DNA of 64,000 nt from Ascidia mentula (Eukaryota > Chordata > Ascidiacea > Phlebobranchia > Ascidiidae). The notes beneath the pieces are model-generated. The model was not told the origin of the DNA. It saw only the letters and a list, made by a program, of their open reading frames with translations, and did not search any database. Below are positions 25,644 through 37,338 of this stretch, piece by piece. Location of the stretch: assembly GCA_947561715.1 (NCBI GenBank), contig OX387200.1, positions 4,280,501 through 4,344,500 on the forward strand, in the 5' to 3' direction. Each line of letters opens with the position of its first letter. Positions within the stretch are counted from its first letter, which is position 1. The position numbers were made by a program, and so were the translations under genes.

Positions 25644-28600
25644 TCACAAACCCTCTGTAGAATTGTCACGCATGAGCGGTTTAGTGACGTTATTGGGCGA
25701 CACGGTCTTTTTGTTGCCTGACGCGTGTCGCTCTTCCTCAAACACATCGTCGGCTTGGCTGGAGAGTGGGACATCAGTGCGGGGATTGGAGCTGGGAAAG
25801 TCGGTCGACGGCTTTTGGGGCTTTCGTTTGCGGCGGATTGAACCGGCCGGACTCGAGAAATGGAAGGTGGAAGCGCTAAAAAGTCGCCGCGTCTTTCGGT
25901 GGCACTGACACTTTCCCCGCACTTTTCTGTATGACATGAATAAGATTGAATTGTAATATTTGCACCGCGAGTATGCTTTTGCACCAAAGTATCTATTGAA
26001 CATATATCGACGTATTAAAATAATTTTGCTGTGCATAAGGCAATATGGAAGCTACGCCCATTGCCTGGCAATTCCACTGGTTTTGATTACACCACAAAGT
26101 ACACTTTTTATCACTGTAAAACACGTAAAATTTGATTACTTGTATCTTTGTGTGAAATTATCTCTGTAGTGGGGATTGAAGAAGACGTAAACGATGGGGT
26201 TGAATAGAGGGGAGAGAAAGGGTCCAAACAATGTGATGATCTCGACTGCTTCCGGTACGTACACGGTGCCGTATGTGGTCGGTACAAGTTGAATCAATTT
26301 TCGTATCTATCACCAGAAAATACCATTTTAAAACCGAATTCAGTTTTGAAGAGACCTGTACTGTCCGTAGAAGAAGCATTTTATGTCAACAACTTTATCA
26401 GATGAAACAAAATTGTCAACAAAACTAGCATTGGCTATTTGTTATAAGTTGCAACAATCGTGTGCCATTGCGGAAAATCTTACCAGGAAGGGAAGGTAAA
26501 GGACAACGAAGACCATACAGATAGCAGTTGTCATCTTTGTGATGCGACTAGCACTCTTGCGCACCATGCGGTTGCGCTTTCGCTTCTGCGTATCCCGCTT
26601 GGTGGAGCCACGCAGCGAGGCATTAAATGCAAACGGGAAAAATGACGACGTGGACGAGTGAAAGAATCGACGACGAGATGCATCACTCTACAAAACACAT
26701 GCTTAAGTTGTTCGTACTAGAATCAATCCAAAGTGGGTACCAGAACCAATTCAGACAGCGCACACAGTTTCGACCCTATCGGGTTCCATTATTAGAGCTT
26801 ATGGCTGAGAAGGTCATGCCGACCAGCAAGGCAAAAGCTGTTGTCCATTGTGGCCACTTTGCAGAAGTTTATCCGGTTTAAAGTCACCAGCTGCACTGAT
26901 AGACTTGGTAGGGCGAAAGAGTGTGCACTGGTTTATTTTCTTCTACAAATCAAAGTAAATTCAGGCTATTTTTTAATTTTGTATATTACATCCTTCGTGG
27001 GCTAAGTTAAGCCGATGCCCGAAACCCATAACTTGAAGACAGAGAAAAAATACCGATAAAACGTACTTTATTTCTAGAGTTGGTTTAAGTGTATATACGT
27101 CTTTTCCAAATAACCCAAGAAAGAAAGTAGTGACGTATACGCTTTGGCTTTAATACAGGTAACAACGTTGGCAGCTTGCTACAAGCTGATATGCATCATA
27201 CGCAACAACTTTGTATGCATGTGTAGCCTTGACGCACTTTCCTGTTTTCGTAAAGTGAAGCCAGTGCGGTTGGCGGAAGAAGGTTGCCTTTGGTTTTAAG
27301 CAAGCTCAGCAACACTTGTTAATGCATTGCTGTATACACGTGCGGGGTACTGCAAACAGTACTTAGCTCAAATCTACCCAATGCACTGCTTAACGTTAAT
27401 GCATTTTCCTGCAGCTTGCACTGCGTTTAACATTAATAGTCGATCACGCAGTTTTACCTCTTTGGTTTGAGTTACCACTAAAACAATATTGACCTTAAAC
27501 CTGGAAACCAAAACCTTTCTGGGAACATTGCAACAGGTTAAAGGTGATTTCGAAAACTTGTTTATAATACATCTTAACAATCCGCTATACTACAGTACAG
27601 GATATACCCTCTTTCGTCACAGCTTGAGGCTTGCGTCATTTTTACGTCAAGGAAATACTGCGTCTTGCTCCTTACGTGCAAGGCCTAAATTAACCGCCGT
27701 TTAAGAGGTCACTACCTCAGCCATGTTCATAATTAACCCCCTCCCAACCTCGTGTGTGTGATTGTAACCACGTTTACGATGACGTGTTTGTGGTTGCCAT
27801 GGCACCCTGTTTGAAACTTACCTCATCACTCGACTTTGTTCCGACCGAGAATTTCCCTGATTCATTGTCGGCCATTTTCGCTGAAACGACATTTAGCCAT
27901 TCGCGTTAATCAAACCACAACCGGTTATTGCACATATCCTGTAGCCAAGCAGCACACACATACTGTGCTGTTGCACCTAATTTTCATCACACAATATTTT
28001 TCGTACTTAACGTAATGATGTATTACAATAACGATAAAAATGAGTAGGCATTATTAGTGCAACAGACCCCATGGGAAAGGGGATGCAGCCGGTGCTGCGT
28101 ACCAGGATCAAAGCCAATCTAGGGGGCCCACGAACACCATTGCTTTCTTTAAAACAAGGTCATTTCTATCGTTAAGTTTGGGTCCCACCCTACAATTTCA
28201 TATGAACTGCAAAATAGTTCTCGCGCCTGCACGCTTGTTTGCTCTCAAGGGCCCTATGTAATAATGTTATTATGCCACAAACATTTTGACCAAAATACCT
28301 ATAACAAGTGTATGTGTCATCAAAGACACTCGCAAAAGTGTTGCATATTCGCATGCATGCAAGAGACATCGTGTAAGTTTTGCCGTAAGGCTTGTGGTTT
28401 ACCTGCAGGGTAATCGAGTACTTGACGAAGCAGGTTCGGTGTTTGTGGCTTGACGGGTACAGTTATTGCTTGCAGAATGTTGTCTGCGCTTGAACATCGG
28501 CGAAGAGACCTTGGGTGCGCTGCTGCAACAAGAGATAACAAGCTGCTTTGTTCAAGTAATGCGAGTTACTAAAAGCAAGATGCTATGTGTCAGTAATCAT

Positions 28601-31600
28601 GATATTTTTTGGTTCCCAGTATGATGACGCAAAATTATACAAAAACCCTAATACAAGCAAAAATTTTAGACACTGGATATTTTATACTGACTTATTTATG
28701 CAAAACATTATAGAAAACCACCCTTAGAACAGTCACAAGCCAGACAGAAACCTTCAGAACAATCACAGGAATGATAAGCAAAATGGAAGTCTTTGCTTGG
28801 CCGTTTAGTCAGCAAAGTCGTCTTATAGTCACACCAGCTGCACTGATGAGACCTTTTAGGTCGAAATAGTGGCCATCTGTCTGCAGCTTACACAAATCAT
28901 ACAAATGCATGACAAAATCTTTCCATTACTATGTAGAACTTGTTGTTCATTTTAAACTCCCTGCTTAGTCATTAATTTGAGATACAAAAGTTATTACCCG
29001 CCGAACTTCGGGTTCGTTGATGTGGATTTGGCCACTCAGCGTATTGCGTGTGTGCCACCAGAGGGGATGGGGGCCTCGGATTTAGAGGGTCCAGCGCAGG
29101 GGGGGTAAGAAGGCGCTTGGCCCCTGACTGGATAATTCCGGACCGTGGGCGACGGGAGCTCCCGGAACTCGTCTTGGCTCGGGGGATGGGGGCAAACGGT
29201 GGGGTCAAGTTCGCAGTCGGGGGGGTGCGGCTAAACCGACCGCTGTTCGTCCGCGGTTTGGGTGAAATACTGTTCGAGAAATCACTCGCGAAATCTTTCT
29301 CGATCTTGGGAATGTTGAGAGGAGGAGGACGGGTCTTCGACATGCGCTTCCGGAAATTTGAAGTGGGAGTCAGGTCGCCTTGGGGAGTGGTGGCCGGGGA
29401 CTCCTCCCCTCCAGACATGTCGATGATGTCATCGGCACTTTTGTGCATCCTGCGATTGATTGACAAGTCTCAAGGTGAATTGAAACACAAAAAGTAAAAA
29501 AAAATCTTCCGATAAAAGACAAAGTCGGTTACTTTTTTCGTTTAATCGACCATTTCGTGGAAGGCTGTTTCGCTTTCTCGTGAATGCTTCGCAGTTTTTT
29601 CATTTGTTTTTGACGTTTCCGTATCTGCAGAAAATAAATCGTAAACGCGTGTGGATTACAAAAACTGCAAAAGGCCCGAACGACGTAATTAATCTGCATG
29701 AGCACTTTTTACACGTTTTCACAATCAATGCGACAAGAAAAGTACGTAGAACTGTGGGAAGGAATGACGTTTTGTACCGACGTTGCTTTTCTCACCTTCA
29801 CAACTATCGCGATATTTGCAGCCAGCAGTATGATTAGTAGGATGGCGTTGATGAAGGCGAGAATCAAGTTAAACGTCCTGTATTGTACTCCCCACTCGAA
29901 CGAGCATACGTCCAGCCATGGCACAGCCACGTATTTACTGAAATCGGTGTAGAACGGAAGGGTGAAGTAGAAACCATACATCCCCATCACTCCAGCTAGA
30001 ATTCCCCACTTGGCCTGGAATGCGTAGAAGAATGGTCGCTTGTATTTCAGTGGTAAAAAAGAAAATGAATAGATTTAGAAATGGTGTCCCCATATGGTTA
30101 TGTTAGGCCAGGAATACTGTTGTTTAAGCAATCTTGACGTTACGCAGGCATCCATTATAATATTAAATCTTCAAAAAAGGAGAAAAAATTGCTCGGTCAA
30201 ATGGTTATTAAAGTCCGTGTCTTTACGAAGATGGTAAAACACCATAACACAGTCAGGTCGGCGTTTTCGACCCATATATAAGTCTGTCGAACATAGAAAT
30301 CTGTGCGAATATTAATGCTATATTTTAGTGCAGTATTTCAATTGAAAAACATGGCAAAACAACAGGTGGTTGCTTTGTTCACACCTAACCGTTAACGTTT
30401 TCAATGTTTCACAGAGTTCTATGTTCCACATACTCATATGTGAACCGAAAATGCCGACCAGTCTGTTTTGTGGTGTTTTAGCTTTTCCGGCTGTGTGTTT
30501 ACCCTGAGGTACGGGTGACTCTTGTACCACACATGAAAATACACGGCCACGGCGCGATCTACTGCCATGATGATAGCAACCAGTGGTGAGAGGAGAGTGC
30601 TCGTCGCGAACAGATAACCGCTGATGTTGCACAAGGCAATGTTCGGGTCACAACTATTCGGCATGAACATTGGAAACAGGAACAGTACGACGCACTAAAG
30701 CACAAAGAAATGCATAAAATTGCAGTGAATAACGAGAAATATGCGTGCCTGATAATTTTATTTTTGGATTTAACTATTAATAAAAAATTTAAAAATTTTC
30801 TAGAAAAAATGTTGATCTATAAAGTAACATATATGTATAAGTGAGGTATACGAAGAAAGCACGTATTTGCCAACATCACTTATTTGTTGCATACCAGACG
30901 TACGTGTATGGTTCTTGATAAACCTGGCGTATGGTGAACAAAAAACTGAACGGGCATATTTCGCCCTACAACTTGCCGCAATATGAAAACGAAGTTTAAA
31001 TTTAAACTATTATCCCTTCTATAGTTTATTTTTGAGTGGCAGTTTGTTGTACATCGGAAATCACAAATCACAAATAGTCAGGATCCGCTTCCCGAATACT
31101 TAAACATATCCGGTTGTCCATACGATTGACTGATGCCAACACTTAAATTGTTATGTATGTTGCCCATAACGTCAGTGGCGGGATACGTGACATGTTGCGG
31201 GCGCAGACGACCTTTACATGCGACCCCGCACGAGTCAAGCCTCCAAGGACGTAAACTTGGTGCGAATGGTTTGCCCTGGAGACCTGCTGGCAATTTTGAA
31301 GTCTTGCCAAACAATATATGCGATGCCAAACTAACACATGCGATGCCGAAAAGAGGATTGAACGTACAGATTTTAAAATAAATGCCAACAACACACACGC
31401 TCAATTTCAGATAGTTCACACCAAACATTGCACGCGTGTACGTAAAATGGTTTGTAAAAGTATGAAATATTGCTATCATGTCTATTTCTAATTTTGTGAT
31501 GACCCCATATCACAAAACGCACATCTAATTGAAACAGGAAATTTGCAAAACGTCAAAAAAACAGTATTTTAAACAAATTTGGACCAGATTTATTGGAAAG

Positions 31601-32563
31601 AGTTCAAAGAACAAACACAATTGTTTTATTAACCTGCATAATATCCAATACATTGAGTGTCCTCACGCAGCCGAAAAGGAAAGACACATGCTTGCCACGC
31701 ACGTTTATTGGAACACTGAATACTATGATGGCAGCGGCGATGTTGACAAACAGGATGAGCAGAAGAATAATCTGCAATATAATATTTTGGGTAATTTACG
31801 TGAAAAAGTTTGGCCACCACCATGCAGCACACTATACTGTGTCGAACAAGCGTGTACGTTGCTATCACTCCTATGCACAGAAGTATCTTATGTCAAAAAA
31901 TTAGCACGTGGCCTTGCAATGACGTCGTAGGTAACCCCACTAGTTAAATATTCTGGGAGTTCTAGGGAAAGTCTTGGAGTGAAAATACATAAAAAACATC
32001 TTAATTTCATACTATAAATATGCGCCCGTACCAAAGCTCAAAGAATAGTGTAGCGCTGGAACATGTCGCGTATAGCAATACCGGACATCCCACGTTTACG
32101 TCAAAGAAACATTACTCTTACTGCTCCTCTGTGTCGTTATAACCGTTCCCCAATTAAGCGCCCTAATGTAACATACTGCTTTAACTTGCATAAACTAGCA
32201 CTGTTACCCAGCATGAGGTAACTTGAGTTTTGTACTTATCTGTTATACAGTGCTTCTGAGAGTGAAGACAATTTGTTGATTCACACATTTGTAAACAATT
32301 AGTGCAATTTGCTTGCTAACGAGGTTTCTCAGAAGCCCGCCGTTCGTTTTTACCTGCAACGCAATCCGAGAAGCATCTCCCCAAACATCACAGTTCAACG
32401 TCAGAACTTCCTCGGTGGGAAAATCCGAAATGTTGTTGGCGTAAGTCGTGGCCACAACCAAAACTCGACCGCCCTGGGATAAATTTGTTGCCTTTGTTGT
32501 TGGCTCAAAACCAGATCCAGTTACAAAGCTTGAAAAAGTGTTCAGCACTGCCTGGGTTGCCAT
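25644..32563 (-). CDS. Rhodopsin-class GPCR with very long third intracellular loop
   Basis: Eleven minus-strand exons in phase: 32563-32354, 31771-31634, 30694-30503, 30038-29796, 29624-29533, 29449-28998, 28522-28403, 27880-27822, 26687-26484, 26306-26140, 25926-25644. They give 719 residues. The N-terminus (1-70) has N-x-S/T sites and no clear signal peptide. TM1 is about 71-90; TM2 continues across exons 2-3. TM3 has Cys138 (3.25) and D162-R163-A in place of DRY. Cys225 lies in extracellular loop 2, and TM5 is about 233-261. The third loop, about 262-545, is basic, Ser/Pro-rich and about 280 residues. TM6 has F-V-V-L-Y-L-P-F (P6.50). TM7 ends N-P-I-V-Y (606-610) before a tail of about 109 residues. 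A G-protein-coupled plasma-membrane receptor is clear; the ligand family is not. The loop is spread over five exons, so isoforms are plausible. Confidence 0.85.
28836..28888 (+). ncRNA. Hammerhead ribozyme (complete core, GUC cleavage site)
   Basis: All parts are visible. Stem I is AGCTGCA (28836-28842) with TGCAGCT (28882-28888). The core CTGATGA is 28843-28849. Stem II is GACC/GGTC around a TTTTA loop (28850-28862). GAAA is 28863-28866. Stem III starts at the final A of GAAA, ATAG/CTGT around a 7-base loop (28866-28880), and C28881 completes the GUC cleavage triplet. It lies antisense to the GPCR gene, in the intron after exon 6. Related degenerate copies occur near 6985-7050, 10670-10712 and 26885-26935, so this is a dispersed retroelement ribozyme rather than a gene-specific one. 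Confidence 0.85.
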
Positions 32564-33352
32564 TCAGGTTCGCTATTGCATTTTCTGATTGCACATAGTT
32601 ATTAACCGCCCTTACCTAAAATATACAGCAATAGAAATACTTTAAACCACCATATGTTATTGTTTCCTCTAAGTTGTTGCGTTGTCTCTTTGCTTAGCAC
32701 ATGCAGACATCCTAGCCTGCTTAACAAAGGAAGAAGGGATATTATCAGGTACTTGGTAACACATATACTTTAAAACAATGTTAAACATTTAAAGCAAGAT
32801 AACACTGCACCAAACCAGCTGAAGCCGCGCTTTCAATAGCGAACTTATGCAAGCGCCTCTGTTGTTTACGTTTCTCGGCACACTGGATCACGCATTTTTG
32901 CTTTCCATACTAAGCGTTCGGATCAGCGATACCAGCAGCCGCCGAAGACTCAATGGTGAACAGGAAGAGCTTTCTCATTCATCAGAGGTGCTTGCGCGTG
33001 CAATGACGCATTGCCCCTTATCCCGGTTAATGCTCGTCCGACAATTTTTCTACCTTGCATGTACATTTAGGGCAGAGGTTGCCTGGCCAGTAAGCGTAGC
33101 TGATTTTTCAACGCCTATCAAGGTAAAATGCTGACACTGTACATAACACAGTTCAATTACGTGACGGTAAAACTTGGGAACTTTAAAGCACTTATTTGAC
33201 CAATGAATCAGTTCTGTACCTACATAGCGACATCAAACGGCCAATTCATTGTGGACACGATTTAATAAACACAAGTTCATTGCAATTACTACAAGCAGGC
33301 GGAATTTTTAAATGAAGCAATATGCATGAAGCAATTAATCACCGTGGTGACG
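32564..33352. other. GPCR promoter side and hydrolase-cluster left flank
   Basis: No coding exon is supported. A 95-codon open frame at 32847-33134 has no start context or family resemblance. Nothing else is recognised. Confidence 0.4.
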
Positions 33353-34380
33353 TTAACACTGCGTGCCCAGCGCCACGGGTAGGAGCTGTCGAACTTCTTT
33401 CTTCCACTTTTTGCAGCGCACGTAATCTTCGATGTAGTGAGGAGAATGGGCTGCACTGAATGAAGTGCTACGCACTGACGAAATACCTGAGACGAAATAT
33501 TTGAGAAGAACTGTCACTCCGCATAGATGTTCGTTGATCCCTCGGTTGGCAACCTGGTATTCAGCATCTTGACATTTCGTCACCCCTTTGCAACATTTAC
33601 ACTTGCCGTCCACGAACGGCCCCACGCGGAAAATATCTTGACAGCCTCGGTCACCAATGGCAGCAGATCCTCCCTTGGCACAATCATCGTTTTCGAATTC
33701 GATGTTTAGGACGACCTGTCGGTGAAACATTTTAATTTAAAATCTCTAAAAAGCGAATTAAAGTTGCTGGGAATAAACTGAAAAAATCAATCTGGTAGAC
33801 AGATGTTTAAAATCACAAAAATATATTTCGGCCGGTAAAGGGCATCATCAGTTTCTATGGAATCAAACCCATTATTCGTGACGGAAACAAGTTAAAAACA
33901 TCAAGGCCATTTTTCTTTCAGTATAACTAATTAAACAAGCTTAGATATGCATCTGTATTTCTGGGCATAACAGAACGTTCTCAGCAACCTTTGCAATGCC
34001 GGGTGTTGCAAGTGAAATTCCACCGATGCATATAATTGCTGACATCTCCTTGATTTTCGAAAATCCTGGATAGACCTGTAAGTGCTTATAGGCTTCACAC
34101 ACCATCTTTGCCCCTTGGCTATGACAAAACCACACTAAGCTTATCAGGTCGCACGTTTTACATTCTTTTGCAATACAATTCTCGCCATCAAGTTCTCATC
34201 TTCTTTTAGCAGCGATGGACTTTTGTTGGGCAAGACTTGCAACACCGGGTCAAAATCGAGTCCGAAAATGCTTTGGACCATTTGTTGGAATAACGTCTCG
34301 TAGTCTTCAGTCTTCAAGCCACCGTAACCAGCCACGTAACAAACAGTGGCGTTTGGATAAAGCATGGATGGTTTTAACAT
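33353..34380 (-). pseudogene. Alpha/beta-hydrolase-like family gene, frameshifted copy
   Basis: Exons 34380-33989 and 33715-33353 match the two-exon family but exon 1 is 392 bases, one short of a whole number of codons. The frame breaks next to a TTTT run on + (34166-34169): before it the product reads toward a premature stop at 34144, and after it the conserved L-V-W-F-C-H-S-Q-G-A-K-M-V resumes one frame over. Exon 2 is intact, with N-D-D-C-A-K, C-K-C-C and H-Y-I-E-D-Y. Also divergent: V-A-G-Y-G-G for V-P-G-L-G-G and Gln for His after the nucleophile Ser. Either a young pseudogene or an assembly error in a homopolymer. Confidence 0.7.
33826..33855 (-). ncRNA. Hammerhead-core-like motif
   Basis: On the minus strand CTGATGA (33851-33845) is followed by a short GCC/GGC stem and GAAA (33829-33826). 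The two conserved core boxes are exact, but I find no convincing stem I or cleavage triplet. It is probably the remnant of a dispersed element. Confidence 0.35.
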
Positions 34381-34779
34381 GCTTGAGACACAAACCCTTT
34401 TGCAATCCTTCTAGAAACCACATTTGTTTACACAAACAATAAAATGACATAATACAACACACCACGTCTTTGTATGTTAGCACAAAAGCGTTCTGTACCA
34501 CCTTCTTGATACAAAATAGTTTGGCCCTGCCCGGTACTTGGTAATCCTTGCAGCACTGCACTGTTACTATGCAGCAACATACTGACTTTCTCACAAGGAA
34601 AAATAAATACCATTTGTTTAAACAGTTTGTTTGCTAAGCGAAACCTTACTTTCCACACTTGAATAACATCACTCATGTTTTTTTTATGATACAGCCAGCA
34701 TATGAAACAAGGAACAAGAATACAGAGTTTGTGCGTTTCATATATCCATTAGGTTTCAGCAAGTCACAGCATATACTAA

Positions 34780-35150
34780 CAGAGTCTAAAAAAATACACC
34801 CGGACAAAGTTACAAATCGCTGTGGATACCTTGCAGGCACTGTAGTACCACTTGTTACAGCGCGCATATTCTTCGATATAGTGAGGAGAATGCACAGTAC
34901 TTGATGAAGCACTATATAGACTGGTTTGACAGAGCAGACAATCCGCAAAAATATTTATTTGTGCCTCGGGTGGAGTTGTGTTATCTTGCATCGTTATAGG
35001 TTAGTTTATGCACCGTTGCAACATTTACACTTGTCCCAACAGGAATAACTAAATTGTTTTGGAAAGATGGCAGTGGATCCGCACATCGCGCGTAAATGAC
35101 ATGTGGATGATAATCGAAAGTTCACAATCACAAATTCACCAACTTGACCC
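34780..35150 (-). pseudogene. Dead exon 2 of hydrolase-like family (unit A)
   Basis: Out-of-frame remnants read I-V-N-F-R-L-S near 35130, C-K-C-C-N-G-A near 35010-35030 and H-S-P-H-Y-I-E-E-Y near 34870-34900. That is the order of landmarks in a normal exon 2, but stops and frameshifts separate them. No functional exon 1 lies next to it. Confidence 0.65.
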
Positions 35151-35479
35151 TTTTGAACTCCTCGTGTTCTACGATTACTTAACGACAATACGCGTTCTCT
35201 TGGATCTAAAGCAGCTGGTGTTTTCTAATTCAAACTTGTGTTTCTTTAAAATACGTAGGGACAAAGGCTTGTAATATACCTTCCATAATTCTGCACATAA
35301 GTTTGTCCCTACCTTTTACTTAGTATAAGCCTTACAACATGACATTGTTACTGTACAGTATATAACATACTACTGCTTCATTGTAAGCAGTAGTGTTGGC
35401 CAAGTGTGTATGTGGGCGTCGCCCACCTCTTCGCAAGTAAACATAAATACCATTTGTTTATACAGTTTGTTTGCTAAGT

Positions 35480-35752
35480 TCAACGAATCCCTTGCGCCGA
35501 AAAACTCGCCGTTACTGGGGAATTCCTAGTCAGTTTCATTTCCTCCGCTTAGTAATATACTTCAATTCAGCAGGTAGAATTGGCCGACTTCAGGTCATTT
35601 CTCCAGTGCCTCGCTGCAAGAAACAAGCGCGCGCCACCGAAGCTCCTGGGAGCGTCGCGCCGAACGCGAGGTATGGGGCTCGTGTCGATGATGCTGTTTG
35701 AGGCCGATTCATAAAGAGACGCAAGTCGCGTTTGGTTCCGCACAATGTTACT
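35480..35752 (-). rRNA. 28S rRNA 5' end plus probable ITS2 fragment (unit A)
   Basis: On the minus strand, CTGCTGAATTGAAGTATATT, then ACTAAGCGGAGGA, and CAGTAACGGCGAG (within 35504-35575) are the hallmark 5' end of metazoan 28S rRNA. The GC-rich stretch up to about 35750 precedes it in the right position for ITS2. 28S similarity fades after about 35500, where the fragment joins a unit-specific sequence. This is a captured piece, not a working rRNA gene: no 18S, 5.8S or rest of 28S is present. Confidence 0.8.
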
Positions 35753-36439
35753 TTTTAAGCCCTGTTTAACAGAATAGCATTTAAATACATTTTATTCTTC
35801 ATGTAAATCGATTCATCATCCTTCACAATGGCGTGCATAACAGCACGTCACCATTGTACATATAGTTATTCGCCACTGTGTGTGGTAAAAAGAAAACTAA
35901 TTACGTTACAACACATTACATTCGGTTATTCACTCCACGGTATTTAATTTTTGTCGAAACTTAATTAAATGCTACTACTTGTTTTTTGATAAGGACATAC
36001 AGAGTATTTATTTTTTGTGTGTGCACAAATATGAGTGCTTTGATGGCGATTGAAAAAGTTAAAGTCTTCTCACTGCTTTATGGTCAATTTGATAAATAAT
36101 GTGTCCACAATATAGGATATACACCCTGACATGGTGTTACCATAGCCATTTTCATTGTACATCCAATATTGTTGACATATGTTTCTTACCATAGCATTGC
36201 ATATAGCATGTTGACAAAAAATATTTTTTTAGTCGTCGCCGTTACAACAGAAGAAACGGTAAAACGCACAAGGTATCATGAATTTACACAGAAACTATTT
36301 TTGCTTTCTTCTGTCAGTTTCTGTTGACGTTCGATAAATGCGGTGAAATACACAAAGCATCATGATAGTACACAGAAACGATTTCTACTAAAATTAAAAC
36401 ATTTTGTCCGAAACTCGCTTCAAAAGTAGAACCAAACTT

Positions 36440-37338
36440 TTAAGAATGGACTTGGCATTCAGTGTCGATGGCTACTGGTAAAAGTTTACGTACTTCTTTC
36501 TTCCATGATTTGCATTGCACATATTCGTCGATCAGATGGGAATATTCGGTGTTGACGCTTGTAGAAGGAAAAGACCTCACAAGCTCTTTTGCACTGACAG
36601 ACAACCCACAAGCGACTTCGGCCACACCCTTGCTGGCAGGTTTATATTCGACCTCGCGACGAGATTTGCCAGTGCAACATCCACACATTCCATCCTTGTA
36701 CGGGCCGATAACCAAAAGGTGGCCGACTCTTTTGCCAACTGTCACAGATCCACTTTTGGAGTATTGGTCATTTTCGAACTCGACGTTAAGAGTGACCTGC
36801 AAGAAAATATAAGTAAAATTTCATGCACTGAACTTTCTAAATCAGACAAAAAGTAGTTTGAAACATGAATGTATTTGTGGGTTTAAAAGACCGAAATAAA
36901 ATAAATACTGTATCAAAAGCGTTCAGGTGTATTACTTCTGCCATATCATCCGTTGCCAGCGAAGCTCCCCCAATGCAAATAATAGCCGAGCTTTCTTTGA
37001 TCTTGTCAAATACTTGAGGTTGAGATTTTTGTAGCTCCTTGTAAGCATCGCAAACCATTTTTGCACCATGGCTGTGGCAAAACCAAACTGTACTAATAAG
37101 TTCGCAAGCATCAATGTCACCAGCGGTTCTTTTAATGAACTGATTGAGCTCTTGGTCCACACTTTGCATTAGGACACTCTTGTTCGGCAAAACCTGGAGG
37201 TTGGGTTCAAAATCAAGACCAAATATACTTTCAACGAGTTGGTGCAAAATGGCTTTAAAAGGGGGAGGTCGTTTTACCGCCGATTCCAGGTACATAATAA
37301 ATTGTTGCTTTCGGGCACAAGATGTCTGTTTTCGTCAT
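36440..37338 (-). pseudogene. Hydrolase-like family gene in unit A, one-base insertion
   Basis: Exons 37338-36936 and 36796-36440. Exon 1 is 403 bases, one more than the 402 of its twins in units B and C. The extra base is in the T-run coding P-F-K (AAAA at 37257-37260 on +), giving a stop right after T-S-P-F. Downstream codons are otherwise clean: C-H-S-H-G-A-K nucleophile motif, intact exon 2 with C-G-C-C and S-H-L-I-D-E-Y. Since the rest is nearly identical to intact twins, the break is very recent or a base-call error. Confidence 0.7.

Noticed and set aside
25373..25987. Minus-strand 204-codon open frame at the GPCR 3' end
   Set aside because: It is a different frame over the true C-tail exon (25926-25644), which is fixed by phase from the TM7 exon.
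31078..31479. Minus-strand 133-codon open frame between GPCR exons 2 and 3
   Set aside because: Exons 2 and 3 join in phase across it to give a continuous TM2; adding it would break the receptor core.
32847..33134. Plus-strand 95-codon open frame beside the GPCR promoter
   Set aside because: No similarity cues and no conserved context; left as intergenic.
34428..35300. Possible CRISPR-like or satellite array from recurring short words in the units
   Set aside because: The repeats are parts of long segmental duplications with unequal spacing, in an intron-bearing genome; no array structure.
35471..35701. Open frame of 76 codons repeated in all three units
   Set aside because: It is antisense translation of the 28S rRNA 5' end and the ITS2-like sequence, not a gene.
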